A stretch of DNA of 58,680 nt, from NCBI GenBank assembly GCA_029254005.1, contig JAQWYJ010000135.1, positions 1 through 58,680 of the forward strand. The letters are read 5' to 3'. The notes under the pieces were generated by a model. The model had not been told where the DNA came from. It was given only the letters and a program-made list of their open reading frames with translations, and did no database searches. The stretch comes from Porticoccaceae bacterium (GTDB lineage: Bacteria > Pseudomonadota > Gammaproteobacteria > Pseudomonadales > Porticoccaceae). Made by a program: the position numbers and the translations under genes. This document shows positions 45,411 through 53,618 of this stretch, one piece after another (position 1 is the first letter of the stretch; each line of letters opens with the position of its first letter).

Positions 45411-47588
45411 ATGATTAGGCGTCTTTTTTTAGTTCTAGTATGTATGTTGGCATTATCCGCTTGTGACCAAAACCCCCATATGCCAATGGAGAATACTGTG
45501 ACCACAGATTTTTCTCGTATAAAACAGCTCCTTGAGCCAGCGCCTGTGGCAACTAAGCAGACGCATCTTTCATCTTATCATGGCCAGAAATTAGCAGATG
45601 ATTACTTCTGGTTAAAAGATCAAGGGTATCCACAAGTGGATGACAAACAGGTGCTTGATTACCTGACCCAGGAAAACAGTTACTACCAGTCGTTTCTTGA
45701 ACCCAATATGGTACTGGTAGACAAACTATTTGCTGAATTTAAAGGTCGCACTGATGAAAGTGAAACTTCTGTACCTTTCATTAAAAATGGCTATCAATAT
45801 CGATGGTACTTCCGTCCCGGTGAGGAGTATCCAACTTATAGTAGACATGCTTTGTCTGACAAGCAGGAGCATGTTGTTCTTGATGTAACCGCTTTAGCGC
45901 AGGGACATGATTATTTCGTGTTAGGTGACTGGCGTGTTAGTCCTGATAATAGGTTACTTGCCTACAGTTTCGATACCGAAGGTGATGAACGCTATCAGTT
46001 GAGGGTTTTTGATATTACCACTGGCGAGTACCTGGCTGACCAGCTGCAGGATGTAGAGGGTAGTCTTGAATTTAGTGCTGATGGAAAGACGATTATATAT
46101 GCCCAACTTGAGAAGGATAGATGGCATGCCAAGAATATTAGTGCTCATCGTTTAGGAGAGTCTCAATCAGAGGATAAAACGATTTATCATGAAAAAGATG
46201 ATAGTTATTTCTTGGAATTTGGTCTTACTAGTGATGAAAAATTCCTTCGTTTGGTTAGTTCTCAGGGGGAAGTACAGGAGACCTATGTAGTCCCAACGGA
46301 AGACGTTTACGCTCCACCGGTTAAATTAGTTGATCGCAGTGCAGGTTTTACCATGACTGTGGATCATGCCCATGAATATTTTTATATTTTGGCCAACGAT
46401 ACAAACAAAAATTTTCGGCTTGCTAAAGTGGCCGACAATCAACCGAATTACAATAACTGGGAGACACTAGAGGAGGGTTCTGAAGACATATATTTGATGG
46501 ATTTTCAAACCTTCTCAGATTTTATCGTCATCAAAGCCAGAACTCGTGGTGTCGATAGCATCAGTGTTCGTTTTTACACTGGTGATCGCCATCAAGTGGT
46601 ATTCCCTGAGGATGTAGCGACTCTTTACATTGGTCAGAACACGCAATTTGATCAGTCTTTTGTTCGCTTGGGCTATCAGTCTATGATAACGCCCTCCACT
46701 ACCTATGATTATCAGTTTGAAAACAGAGAATTGGTCGAGCGTAAAGTGCAAAAGGTACCCAGTGGATATAACAAAAAAGACTATGTTACTGAGCGTGTCA
46801 TGGCGCCAAGTCGCGATGGGATTATGATACCCCTGTCTCTAGTTTATAAAAAAGGGTTTAAGCGTGATGGTAAATCACCGCTTTTACTATACGGATACGG
46901 GGCCTATGGAATAACTGTTTCTCCTACATTTTCAACCATGCGTTTGAGTCTACTAGACAGAGGTTTTGTATATGCGATTGCCCATGTTCGGGGTGGCGCT
47001 ATGCTGGGTTATCAGTGGTACCTTGATGGCAAATTAGACAAACGCATCAATACATTTAATGATTTTGTCGATACAGCTACTTTTTTGGCGGCGGAAAAAT
47101 ATACAAGTGTCGGCAATATTTCCATTTCTGGACGTAGTGCTGGCGGCGAACTAATGGGCGCCGTGGTGATTCAGGCTCCTGATTTATGGCGTTCGGTTAA
47201 TCTTGGTGTTCCTTTTGTTGACGTGTTAAACACTATGCTTGATGAAAGCTTACCTCTTACACCGCCTGAGTGGGAAGAATGGGGTAATCCTATTGAAAGC
47301 TCTGAGGCTTTCGAATTACTCAGAAGCTATTCCCCCTACGATAATATTACTGCGCGAGAATATCCGCCAATGTTTGTCTCTGGGGGATTAAACGACCCTC
47401 GAGTAACCTATTGGGAACCTGCAAAGTGGACAGCAAAGATGCGCAGTAAAAAAACCGATAACAACCTATTGGTGATGCGAATTAACATGGGTGCGGGTCA
47501 CTTTTCTAACAGCGGTAGGTATGGGCGTTTGAAAGATTATGCTGAAGAGTATGCTTTTACGCTTTTGGCTCATGGAATAAAAGAATAA
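45411..47588 (+). CDS. S9A prolyl oligopeptidase-family lipoprotein, second copy
   Basis: A 725-residue protein from ATG 45411, with GGAG nine bases upstream; the earlier ATG at 45384 has no site. The lipobox LALSAC places the lipid Cys at residue 18. A beta-propeller domain follows LADDYFWLKDQGYPQ, then the hydrolase domain. S576 in GRSAGG is the nucleophile, the Asp lies in GGLNDPRVTYWEP and the His in GAGHFSNSG. The Arg and Asp pattern is closer to oligopeptidase B (PtrB) than to the copy at 14.6 kb, so specificity may be for basic residues. It is followed by an MFS transporter gene 13 bases away. Confidence 0.92.
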   Translation: MIRRLFLVLVCMLALSACDQNPHMPMENTVTTDFSRIKQLLEPAPVATKQTHLSSYHGQKLADDYFWLKDQGYPQVDDKQVLDYLTQENSYYQSFLEPNMVLVDKLFAEFKGRTDESETSVPFIKNGYQYRWYFRPGEEYPTYSRHALSDKQEHVVLDVTALAQGHDYFVLGDWRVSPDNRLLAYSFDTEGDERYQLRVFDITTGEYLADQLQDVEGSLEFSADGKTIIYAQLEKDRWHAKNISAHRLGESQSEDKTIYHEKDDSYFLEFGLTSDEKFLRLVSSQGEVQETYVVPTEDVYAPPVKLVDRSAGFTMTVDHAHEYFYILANDTNKNFRLAKVADNQPNYNNWETLEEGSEDIYLMDFQTFSDFIVIKARTRGVDSISVRFYTGDRHQVVFPEDVATLYIGQNTQFDQSFVRLGYQSMITPSTTYDYQFENRELVERKVQKVPSGYNKKDYVTERVMAPSRDGIMIPLSLVYKKGFKRDGKSPLLLYGYGAYGITVSPTFSTMRLSLLDRGFVYAIAHVRGGAMLGYQWYLDGKLDKRINTFNDFVDTATFLAAEKYTSVGNISISGRSAGGELMGAVVIQAPDLWRSVNLGVPFVDVLNTMLDESLPLTPPEWEEWGNPIESSEAFELLRSYSPYDNITAREYPPMFVSGGLNDPRVTYWEPAKWTAKMRSKKTDNNLLVMRINMGAGHFSNSGRYGRLKDYAEEYAFTLLAHGIKE

Positions 47589-47601
47589 TTAAAAGGAAAT
47601 A

Positions 47602-48930
47602 GTGAGACTTATGACTGATCAAAACTTCCCCAGCAAAAGCTATCGTAAGTTTGCTCTTGTACTACTGACCATTGTCTATGGTTTTAATTTTATCGATCGA
47701 CAAATTGTTGGCATTTTAGCGCCTTTTATTCAAGCTGATCTGAATCTTACCAATACGCAGTTAGGCTTAATAACTGGTTTGGCCTTCGCAACATTTTATA
47801 CGCTCGTCGCTATTCCTGTAGCTTGGGTGGCAGATCGCTATAATCGCGTCAATATTCTTTCTATTGCCCTGGCTACGTGGAGCGGCTTTACCGCCATAAC
47901 GGGTTTGGCAGGCAACTTTGTGCAGTTGGGTCTTGCCCGAATGGGTGTAGGTATTGGTGAGGCCGGGGGTAGTCCACCATCTCACTCAATTATTTCGGAT
48001 ATGTATCCGAAGGAGGAACGTGCCGGCGCCCTTGGTGTTTATTCAATGGGTATTCCTCTGGGTATTATGGCAGCTTATTTTGCCACTGCGTCATTGATGG
48101 GATCCAGTGGTCAAGATGTTGACTGGCGTCGAATATTCATTTTTCTTGGTCTGACGGGAATTGCTCTAGCCTTGGTTGTTAAGTTAACACTAAAAGAGCC
48201 AGTTCGCGGGGCTATGGAATTAGATAACAGCTCAGAGATTGTGCAACCTCCCTTCAAGGAATCATTGCGAACACTTCTGAAAATTCCTGCTTGGTGGGCT
48301 ATGGCGTTAGGTATAGCATTCGGATCTTTTGTCTCCTATGCTAAGTCCGCCTTTCAGACTAAGTATTTGATTATTTTGGATCCGACATTTGATTTCCAGA
48401 CCCTGGTAATCATTCTAGGTATTATAAATGGTACGACCTACGCTGGTGGTGCGTATTTTGGCGCCAAATTAGTGGATAAATGGGGAGCTAAAGATATTCG
48501 CGCCTATGGCTGGGTACCTGCTATTGCTATATCCCTATGCCTACCCATAGGAATCATTGCATTTTGGGTATCATCAATTTGGATTCATTTAATCTTTTCT
48601 ACTTTCTTTCTGCTATTTTTGGGTATTTATTTAGGACCCAGTTTCGCCATTGCCCAGACTTTAGCGCCAATTAATATGCGGGCCATGTCAACTGCATTGT
48701 TCTTTTTTATTCTTAATATGATTGCTCTAGGTGGTGGCCCGACGTTCACTGGCTGGCTAATTGATGTGTTCAAGGAAAACTCTAACGATCTGCTTTCTAT
48801 GCGTTATGCAATGTCAGTTACCTGTTTGTTCTTTGTGCCATCTATCCTTAGTTTTTTAAAGGTAGCGCAATTGCTGCCTAAAGATTGGGCCGCAGCAGAA
48901 AAGCGTAACCAAGCATTGGCAGGTGATTAA
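47602..48930 (+). CDS. MFS transporter
   Basis: A 442-residue twelve-helix transporter. The MFS motif between helices 2 and 3 reads ADRYNRVNILSIA, and helix 5 is GIGEAGGSPPSHS as in the spinster-like/ACS subfamily. Start GTG 47602 has AAGGA just upstream; ATG 47611 is a good alternative. The substrate is unknown, but the 13-base gap after an exported oligopeptidase suggests uptake of peptide breakdown products or a related solute. The next gene starts at its 3' end. Confidence 0.9.
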   Translation: MRLMTDQNFPSKSYRKFALVLLTIVYGFNFIDRQIVGILAPFIQADLNLTNTQLGLITGLAFATFYTLVAIPVAWVADRYNRVNILSIALATWSGFTAITGLAGNFVQLGLARMGVGIGEAGGSPPSHSIISDMYPKEERAGALGVYSMGIPLGIMAAYFATASLMGSSGQDVDWRRIFIFLGLTGIALALVVKLTLKEPVRGAMELDNSSEIVQPPFKESLRTLLKIPAWWAMALGIAFGSFVSYAKSAFQTKYLIILDPTFDFQTLVIILGIINGTTYAGGAYFGAKLVDKWGAKDIRAYGWVPAIAISLCLPIGIIAFWVSSIWIHLIFSTFFLLFLGIYLGPSFAIAQTLAPINMRAMSTALFFFILNMIALGGGPTFTGWLIDVFKENSNDLLSMRYAMSVTCLFFVPSILSFLKVAQLLPKDWAAAEKRNQALAGD

Positions 48931-48934
48931 AGCT

Positions 48935-49678
48935 ATGAACTGGGATATTAATCGCATTGTCATTATTATCACGCTTATTATGACCTCTGCTGTGGTTATT
49001 AATTCGCTCAGTAGGTCAAAGCAACCAGCCTTGCCTGACTTTTCAGTATACCAAGATGTGAAACAAAAAAAGTCAGCATTCTTCGATTTTATGCTGCCAC
49101 TTGTTGAGATACAAAATACTCTCATACAGGAGCAGCGAGACAAATTAGTTGAGTTAAAGCATTTAACTGAAGAGGAATATAGTCCGTCCCACAAAAAATT
49201 TCTGACGCAACTTGGTACACAATACCGACTTAACACTGGGACTATAGCTGCACCTGAGGTTCAACAATTGTTGCTGCGAGTTGACCAAATTCCAACCTCT
49301 CTTGTGTTAGCACAGGCCGCTATGGAATCCGCTTGGGGAACGTCCCGTTTTGCCGTCCAAGGAAACAATCTTTTTGGCCAGTGGTGCTATCAAGAAGGCT
49401 GTGGTCTGGTGCCGTTAAGGCGAAATAAAGGTAGCAAGCACGAGGTGGCTACTTTCGATTCGGTAAGTGACGCTATAAACGCCTATTTGCGTAATCTTAA
49501 TACCCACAATGCTTATGAAGGTCTGCGTACTCAAAGAGCACAACTTCGTGCTCAGGATAAACCCGTCACTGGTCACCAACTTGCGGAGGGGTTGATTGAT
49601 TATTCAGAGCTTCGAGAGGCTTATGTGCATGAAATTCAAGCAGTGATTCGGATTAACAAATTGGCGAAATATGATTAA
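48935..49678 (+). CDS. Bax-like glucosaminidase-domain protein
   Basis: A 247-residue protein from ATG 48935, preceded by AGGTGA at eight bases. A membrane anchor (about 5-25) is followed by a glucosaminidase fold. The catalytic-type motif is LAQAAMESAWGTSRFAVQGN with E as likely general acid, then NNLFGQWCY. The C-terminal pattern YLRNLNTHNAY with YVHEIQAVI matches Bax-type proteins. It should cleave peptidoglycan glycan strands in the periplasm. It directly follows the MFS transporter gene and is convergent with the glutaredoxin-like gene, 26 bases away. Confidence 0.88.
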   Translation: MNWDINRIVIIITLIMTSAVVINSLSRSKQPALPDFSVYQDVKQKKSAFFDFMLPLVEIQNTLIQEQRDKLVELKHLTEEEYSPSHKKFLTQLGTQYRLNTGTIAAPEVQQLLLRVDQIPTSLVLAQAAMESAWGTSRFAVQGNNLFGQWCYQEGCGLVPLRRNKGSKHEVATFDSVSDAINAYLRNLNTHNAYEGLRTQRAQLRAQDKPVTGHQLAEGLIDYSELREAYVHEIQAVIRINKLAKYD

Positions 49679-49704
49679 TCAAGGCTTTAGTTAAATACAC
49701 CTGT

Positions 49705-50076
49705 TTATTCCTCTACCAGTAAAGAGGTTATTTCACCACTATCTATCAACGCACGTAAATCACTGGATCCACCAATCAAAGTACCTTTTATAAATATCAT
49801 TGGAAAGGTTGGCCATCCAGTCCACATTTTCAGTGCATTGCGTCGGCGCCATTCTTTAAAGTAGCTTCCATACTCGAGGTAAACATGGTCTATGTTGTTG
49901 TCATTTAGGACTTTTCGCGCACGTTTTGGCGCTGGATTTTGCGCCATACCAACTACAACAACGTTGTTATTTGTCACTGCAGACTGCACCTGTTCGAGAA
50001 TATCGCTATGACTATTTTCTATAATAGCTTGGATGTTGGGGTGTATATGTGAACTTTCTAGAATGTGTCTGGACAT
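49705..50076 (-). CDS. Glutaredoxin-fold protein lacking all cysteines
   Basis: A 123-residue protein with a clear glutaredoxin fold. The strand-turn VVVVGMAQNPAPKRARKVL lines up with the CPYC active-site region, the cis-Pro motif is WPTFPMIFI, and GGSSDLRAL is the glutathione-binding GG-loop. Where the active Cys pair should be, the sequence reads N47-P-A-P50, and the whole protein has no Cys. It cannot perform thiol redox chemistry. The N-terminal 35 residues form a helical extension absent from standard glutaredoxins. A structural, glutathione- or cluster-binding partner role is possible. Confidence 0.85.
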   Translation of the reverse strand: MSRHILESSHIHPNIQAIIENSHSDILEQVQSAVTNNNVVVVGMAQNPAPKRARKVLNDNNIDHVYLEYGSYFKEWRRRNALKMWTGWPTFPMIFIKGTLIGGSSDLRALIDSGEITSLLVEE

Positions 50077-50201
50077 ATCAAATCCCCTTGATGTTCAAAG
50101 TAAAGTGTCTTCATTACTACCACCATAATATCACAAGATTGAAAAACTTGAGCTCAACCGGCGTTTAAACCTAGAATAAAGCATAATAATAAAAAGTAGC
50201 T

Positions 50202-50978
50202 ATGATTATGGAAAATAAACAGAACGTCGTTTTAGTTACGGCTGGAGCCTCGGGGATTGGTTGTGCCATAGCTAGATATTTTTGGTCACATAACTGTAGA
50301 GTCCATGTCTGTGATATTGATTCTTCCGCCATCGACAGACTGCTTGAGGAGATTCCACAAATCACTGCGACCTGTGCCGATGTAACATGCTTGGAGGATG
50401 TGGATCGTGTATTTGAGGATCTTGTTAAACTATATGATGGCCTCGATATCTTAGTGAATAACGTCGGTATCGCTGGCCCTACTGCGGTGGTTGAGAATAT
50501 TTCTCCTGAGCAATGGAATCACACCATCAATGTTGATTTAAACAGCATCTTTTATGTAACCCGAAAAGCTGTTCCTATGCTCAAAGCTTCTGCTGGGTGC
50601 ATGATTAATATGTCCTCTAATGCTGGTCTTTTCGGTTGTCCATTAAGGTCTCCCTACACTGCAGCAAAATGGGCCATTATTGGCCTTACCAAGACATGGG
50701 CTATGGAGCTTGGAGCCTACGGTGTGCGCGTTAATGCATTATGCCCTGGCAGTGTTGAGGGTCCGCGTATTGATAAGGTGATAGACGTAGATGCACGAGC
50801 TAGAAATTTGTCATCAGAGGCAGTGCGGGAGATGTATTTAAATCAAAACTCACTGGGAGTATTTGTCGATGCTCAGAATATTGCCCAAATAGCATACTTT
50901 TTGTGTTCTCCAGCCGCTCAGCATATTACTGGACAAGCACTTCCGATTGATGGCCATACAGAGACTCTGTCCAGTTGA
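50202..50978 (+). CDS. Short-chain dehydrogenase/reductase
   Basis: A 258-residue Rossmann-fold SDR. The cofactor motif reads TAGASGIG (Gly-x-x-x-Gly-x-Gly region with TA for TG), the NNVG segment is present, and the catalytic Tyr-Lys pair is in YTAAKWAI after NMSSNAG (Ser). It oxidises or reduces a hydroxyl/keto group with NAD(P); the substrate is unknown. It is followed by an MDR-family oxidoreductase gene on the same strand after 45 bases, which may be co-transcribed. Confidence 0.9.
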   Translation: MIMENKQNVVLVTAGASGIGCAIARYFWSHNCRVHVCDIDSSAIDRLLEEIPQITATCADVTCLEDVDRVFEDLVKLYDGLDILVNNVGIAGPTAVVENISPEQWNHTINVDLNSIFYVTRKAVPMLKASAGCMINMSSNAGLFGCPLRSPYTAAKWAIIGLTKTWAMELGAYGVRVNALCPGSVEGPRIDKVIDVDARARNLSSEAVREMYLNQNSLGVFVDAQNIAQIAYFLCSPAAQHITGQALPIDGHTETLSS

Positions 50979-51023
50979 TGACACTTGCATCGATAAATCA
51001 CTAATATTTAAAGGCGATAGATA

Positions 51024-52010
51024 ATGAAAGCAGCATGGTTTGAACAATTTGGTGTTGCCAAACAGGTTTTGAACATTGGTGAACAGCCAAAACCTATTGC
51101 GGGTTGTGGCCAGGTTTTGGTTAAAGTGATCACCAGTGGGGTTAATCCGTCTGATGTTAAAAAACGCGCTGGATCATCGGCGAAACTACTTCATGCGGGA
51201 CTGGTTATTCCTCATAGTGATGGTGCCGGTGTTATTGAGGCTGTGGGGGATAATGTCTCTAGAGATAGAATCGGTCAACGAGTCTGGGTCTATCAGGCTC
51301 AATACGATCGTCAGTTAGGTACCGCTGCTGAGTATGTAGCGGTGGACACAAGTAGAGCGGTTGCGCTGCCAGATTCTGTTGATTTTGCTGTTGGTGCCTG
51401 CTTGGGTATTCCAGCGATGACCGCCCACCGCTGTGTCTATGCTGACGGTGACATCAAGGGCCAAAGGGTTTTAGTAACTGGCGGTGCTGGTAGGGTCGGC
51501 TATTATGCTATTCAATGGGCTGTGATGGCTGGCGCTGAGGTCATTACCACCGCAAGTAACCCAGAGGACCGCGGTTTATGTCTCTCTTTGGGTGCCAAAG
51601 CTGTGGTTAATCATCGCGACAAAGATTGGGGCCAGCAAGTGTTACAGGCCTGCGAGGGAAAGAAGGTTGATCGGGTCATCGATGTGGAATTTGGGGCTAA
51701 TTTATCGCAAATACTAACCTGTGTTGCCACTGGGGGTGTTATTGCGACCTATTCTTCCACTCAGGTAACGCAACCGACACTGCCGTTTTTAGAGATGATG
51801 TTTATGGACTTAACGCTTCGAATGGTGATTGTATATGCTATGCCAGAGGCGGCGAAACTTCAGGCTATTGATGCTATCACCGAAGCGCTCACTAACAACA
51901 AATTGCAGCATAGAGTGATTCATAAGCTAAAATTGGATCAAATTAGTCAGAGTCATGAACTTATTGAACAGAGTGGTTGTCGTGGTTGTGTGGTCATCCA
52001 GATGACCTGA
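51024..52010 (+). CDS. MDR-family quinone oxidoreductase-like protein
   Basis: A 328-residue medium-chain dehydrogenase/reductase. The N-terminal GroES-like domain has GVNPSDVKKRAG and the NADPH-binding motif is VLVTGGAGRVGYYAIQWA, as in zinc-free quinone oxidoreductases (QOR/zeta-crystallin type). No zinc-ligand Cys cluster is seen. It is likely to reduce quinones or enones with NADPH. It follows the SDR gene and is followed 36 bases later by a carboxylesterase gene, which suggests an operon for breakdown of small carbonyl compounds or esters. Confidence 0.9.
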   Translation: MKAAWFEQFGVAKQVLNIGEQPKPIAGCGQVLVKVITSGVNPSDVKKRAGSSAKLLHAGLVIPHSDGAGVIEAVGDNVSRDRIGQRVWVYQAQYDRQLGTAAEYVAVDTSRAVALPDSVDFAVGACLGIPAMTAHRCVYADGDIKGQRVLVTGGAGRVGYYAIQWAVMAGAEVITTASNPEDRGLCLSLGAKAVVNHRDKDWGQQVLQACEGKKVDRVIDVEFGANLSQILTCVATGGVIATYSSTQVTQPTLPFLEMMFMDLTLRMVIVYAMPEAAKLQAIDAITEALTNNKLQHRVIHKLKLDQISQSHELIEQSGCRGCVVIQMT

Positions 52011-52046
52011 TTGTGATGAGCACCGATGGACAAAATGGAGAATAAT

Positions 52047-53618
52047 ATGGTAAAAATAAAAGTAGCTATTCTTTGTATAGTCGTTGTGGTCAGTTTAATA
52101 GGCTGCATGACTGAGCCTTCTGATACCCAATCGAAAAGACCTTCCCTTACTATTGGTGAGTCCACAGTGATTGGAAAACACAGTGAGGATGGGCGCACTG
52201 AATCTTTTTTGGGTATTCCTTTTGCTCAACCGCCCGTTGGAGACCTTCGTTGGGCGCCACCCGTTGCATTTAAGCATTCTAAAGACACTTTTTTAGCGGA
52301 TAATTTTGCTCCGGCGTGCATGCAGGGTAGCCGTATCACGCAATGGTATAAAAATGTTGTTCAAGGGTTTGGTGGCGATCCCAGAGTGATCATAGCCCCT
52401 AAAGTAAGTGAAGACTGCCTTTATCTAAATATTTGGCGGCCTACCACCTCCTCACATACTGATGATCAATTGCTTCCAATAATTGTTTATATCCACGGAG
52501 GCTCCAATAAAGCTGGTTGGTCTTATGAGCCTAATTATATCGGCAAAAATATGGCAAACGATGGCGTGATCGTCATTTCAATTGCGTATCGACTAGGTGC
52601 TTTTGGGTATTTTTCGCACCCGTCGTTTGAGCATTCAAATTTTGGATTACTTGATATGGTAGAAGCCCTGCGCTGGATCAACCAAAATAGTATTGCCATC
52701 GGTGGCGATTCTGCACGTATTACTCTTATGGGCGAGTCTGCTGGTGCCGGAAATATCGATTATCTAATGGCAATTCCTGCCAGCAAAGGACTATTTTCTA
52801 GAGCAATTCATCAGAGCTCTGGCTCGGCTATGTCCAATCGAGATACTAAAAAAGATCATTCGGTACTGGGGATTGCGTTGGCCAAAAAATTACTTGCCAC
52901 TGGTATTACTGATTTTTCTCAAGAGTTACGCCAAATACCCGCAGAAACTGTTTTATCTGCCGCAGAGGTAATTTATAAGGGCCACTACTATGATAATGCA
53001 GTTGATGGCCAAAGCGTTTTAGAACCATTGGTAGACACTATTAAGGCGAAAAAACTACATACTACTGAACTACTAATTGGTTCTAATGAGCATGAAGCAC
53101 TGATGTATTTAAACGAAAACCTTAGTGTTAAAGAATGGCTTCAATCTGAGGCTGATTCTGAAGATGTTGAGGCATTACAACAGTTAGTTGACGGTTTTCC
53201 CAATGAGCAAGATCAGTTAAATATGCTTAGTACTGCCAAAACATTCATGTGTCCCGCACTGCGTTTGGCGGAGGAAATATCTGGCATGCAAGGTCACTCA
53301 TGGGTGTACTACTTTAATCGTCAAAGGGACGGTGAAATGGCGGCTTCTATGGGAGCTTACCATGGTGCTGAATTACCTTACGTGTTCGATACTCATGATG
53401 TTTGGTTACCAACTTCTGAAGTGGATCGGCAGCTCACTGAGCTAATGCAGCGCTACTGGGTGAACTTTGCCACCACAGGGAATCCCAATGACGGTGATTT
53501 GGCATTTTGGCCACAGTTTACAGCAAAAACACCAAAGGTTATTACACTGGGGAATACCGTAGACGTATCTACTCACAGTCAGGCGGCATTATGTGAATTT
53601 TTAGGCCCTAGATTTTGA
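52047..53618 (+). CDS. Type B carboxylesterase, lipoprotein
   Basis: A 523-residue carboxylesterase/PnbA-family enzyme from ATG 52047, which has GGAG ten bases upstream. The lipobox SLIGC gives lipid Cys at residue 20. The nucleophile is S231 in GESAGAGN, and the family motif SEDCLYLNIWRP and the YVFDTHDVW region support the fold. The oxyanion region is YIHGGSN. It hydrolyses carboxylic esters in the periplasm. Its 3' end overlaps the convergent acetoacetyl-CoA synthetase gene by 11 bases. Confidence 0.93.
   Translation: MVKIKVAILCIVVVVSLIGCMTEPSDTQSKRPSLTIGESTVIGKHSEDGRTESFLGIPFAQPPVGDLRWAPPVAFKHSKDTFLADNFAPACMQGSRITQWYKNVVQGFGGDPRVIIAPKVSEDCLYLNIWRPTTSSHTDDQLLPIIVYIHGGSNKAGWSYEPNYIGKNMANDGVIVISIAYRLGAFGYFSHPSFEHSNFGLLDMVEALRWINQNSIAIGGDSARITLMGESAGAGNIDYLMAIPASKGLFSRAIHQSSGSAMSNRDTKKDHSVLGIALAKKLLATGITDFSQELRQIPAETVLSAAEVIYKGHYYDNAVDGQSVLEPLVDTIKAKKLHTTELLIGSNEHEALMYLNENLSVKEWLQSEADSEDVEALQQLVDGFPNEQDQLNMLSTAKTFMCPALRLAEEISGMQGHSWVYYFNRQRDGEMAASMGAYHGAELPYVFDTHDVWLPTSEVDRQLTELMQRYWVNFATTGNPNDGDLAFWPQFTAKTPKVITLGNTVDVSTHSQAALCEFLGPRF

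Noticed and set aside
14620-47588. Recent duplication of the two S9 lipoprotein peptidase genes
   Set aside because: The two proteins share only family motifs (different active-site contexts GRSNGG and GRSAGG, different lipobox regions), so this is old divergence or independent acquisition, not a recent repeat.
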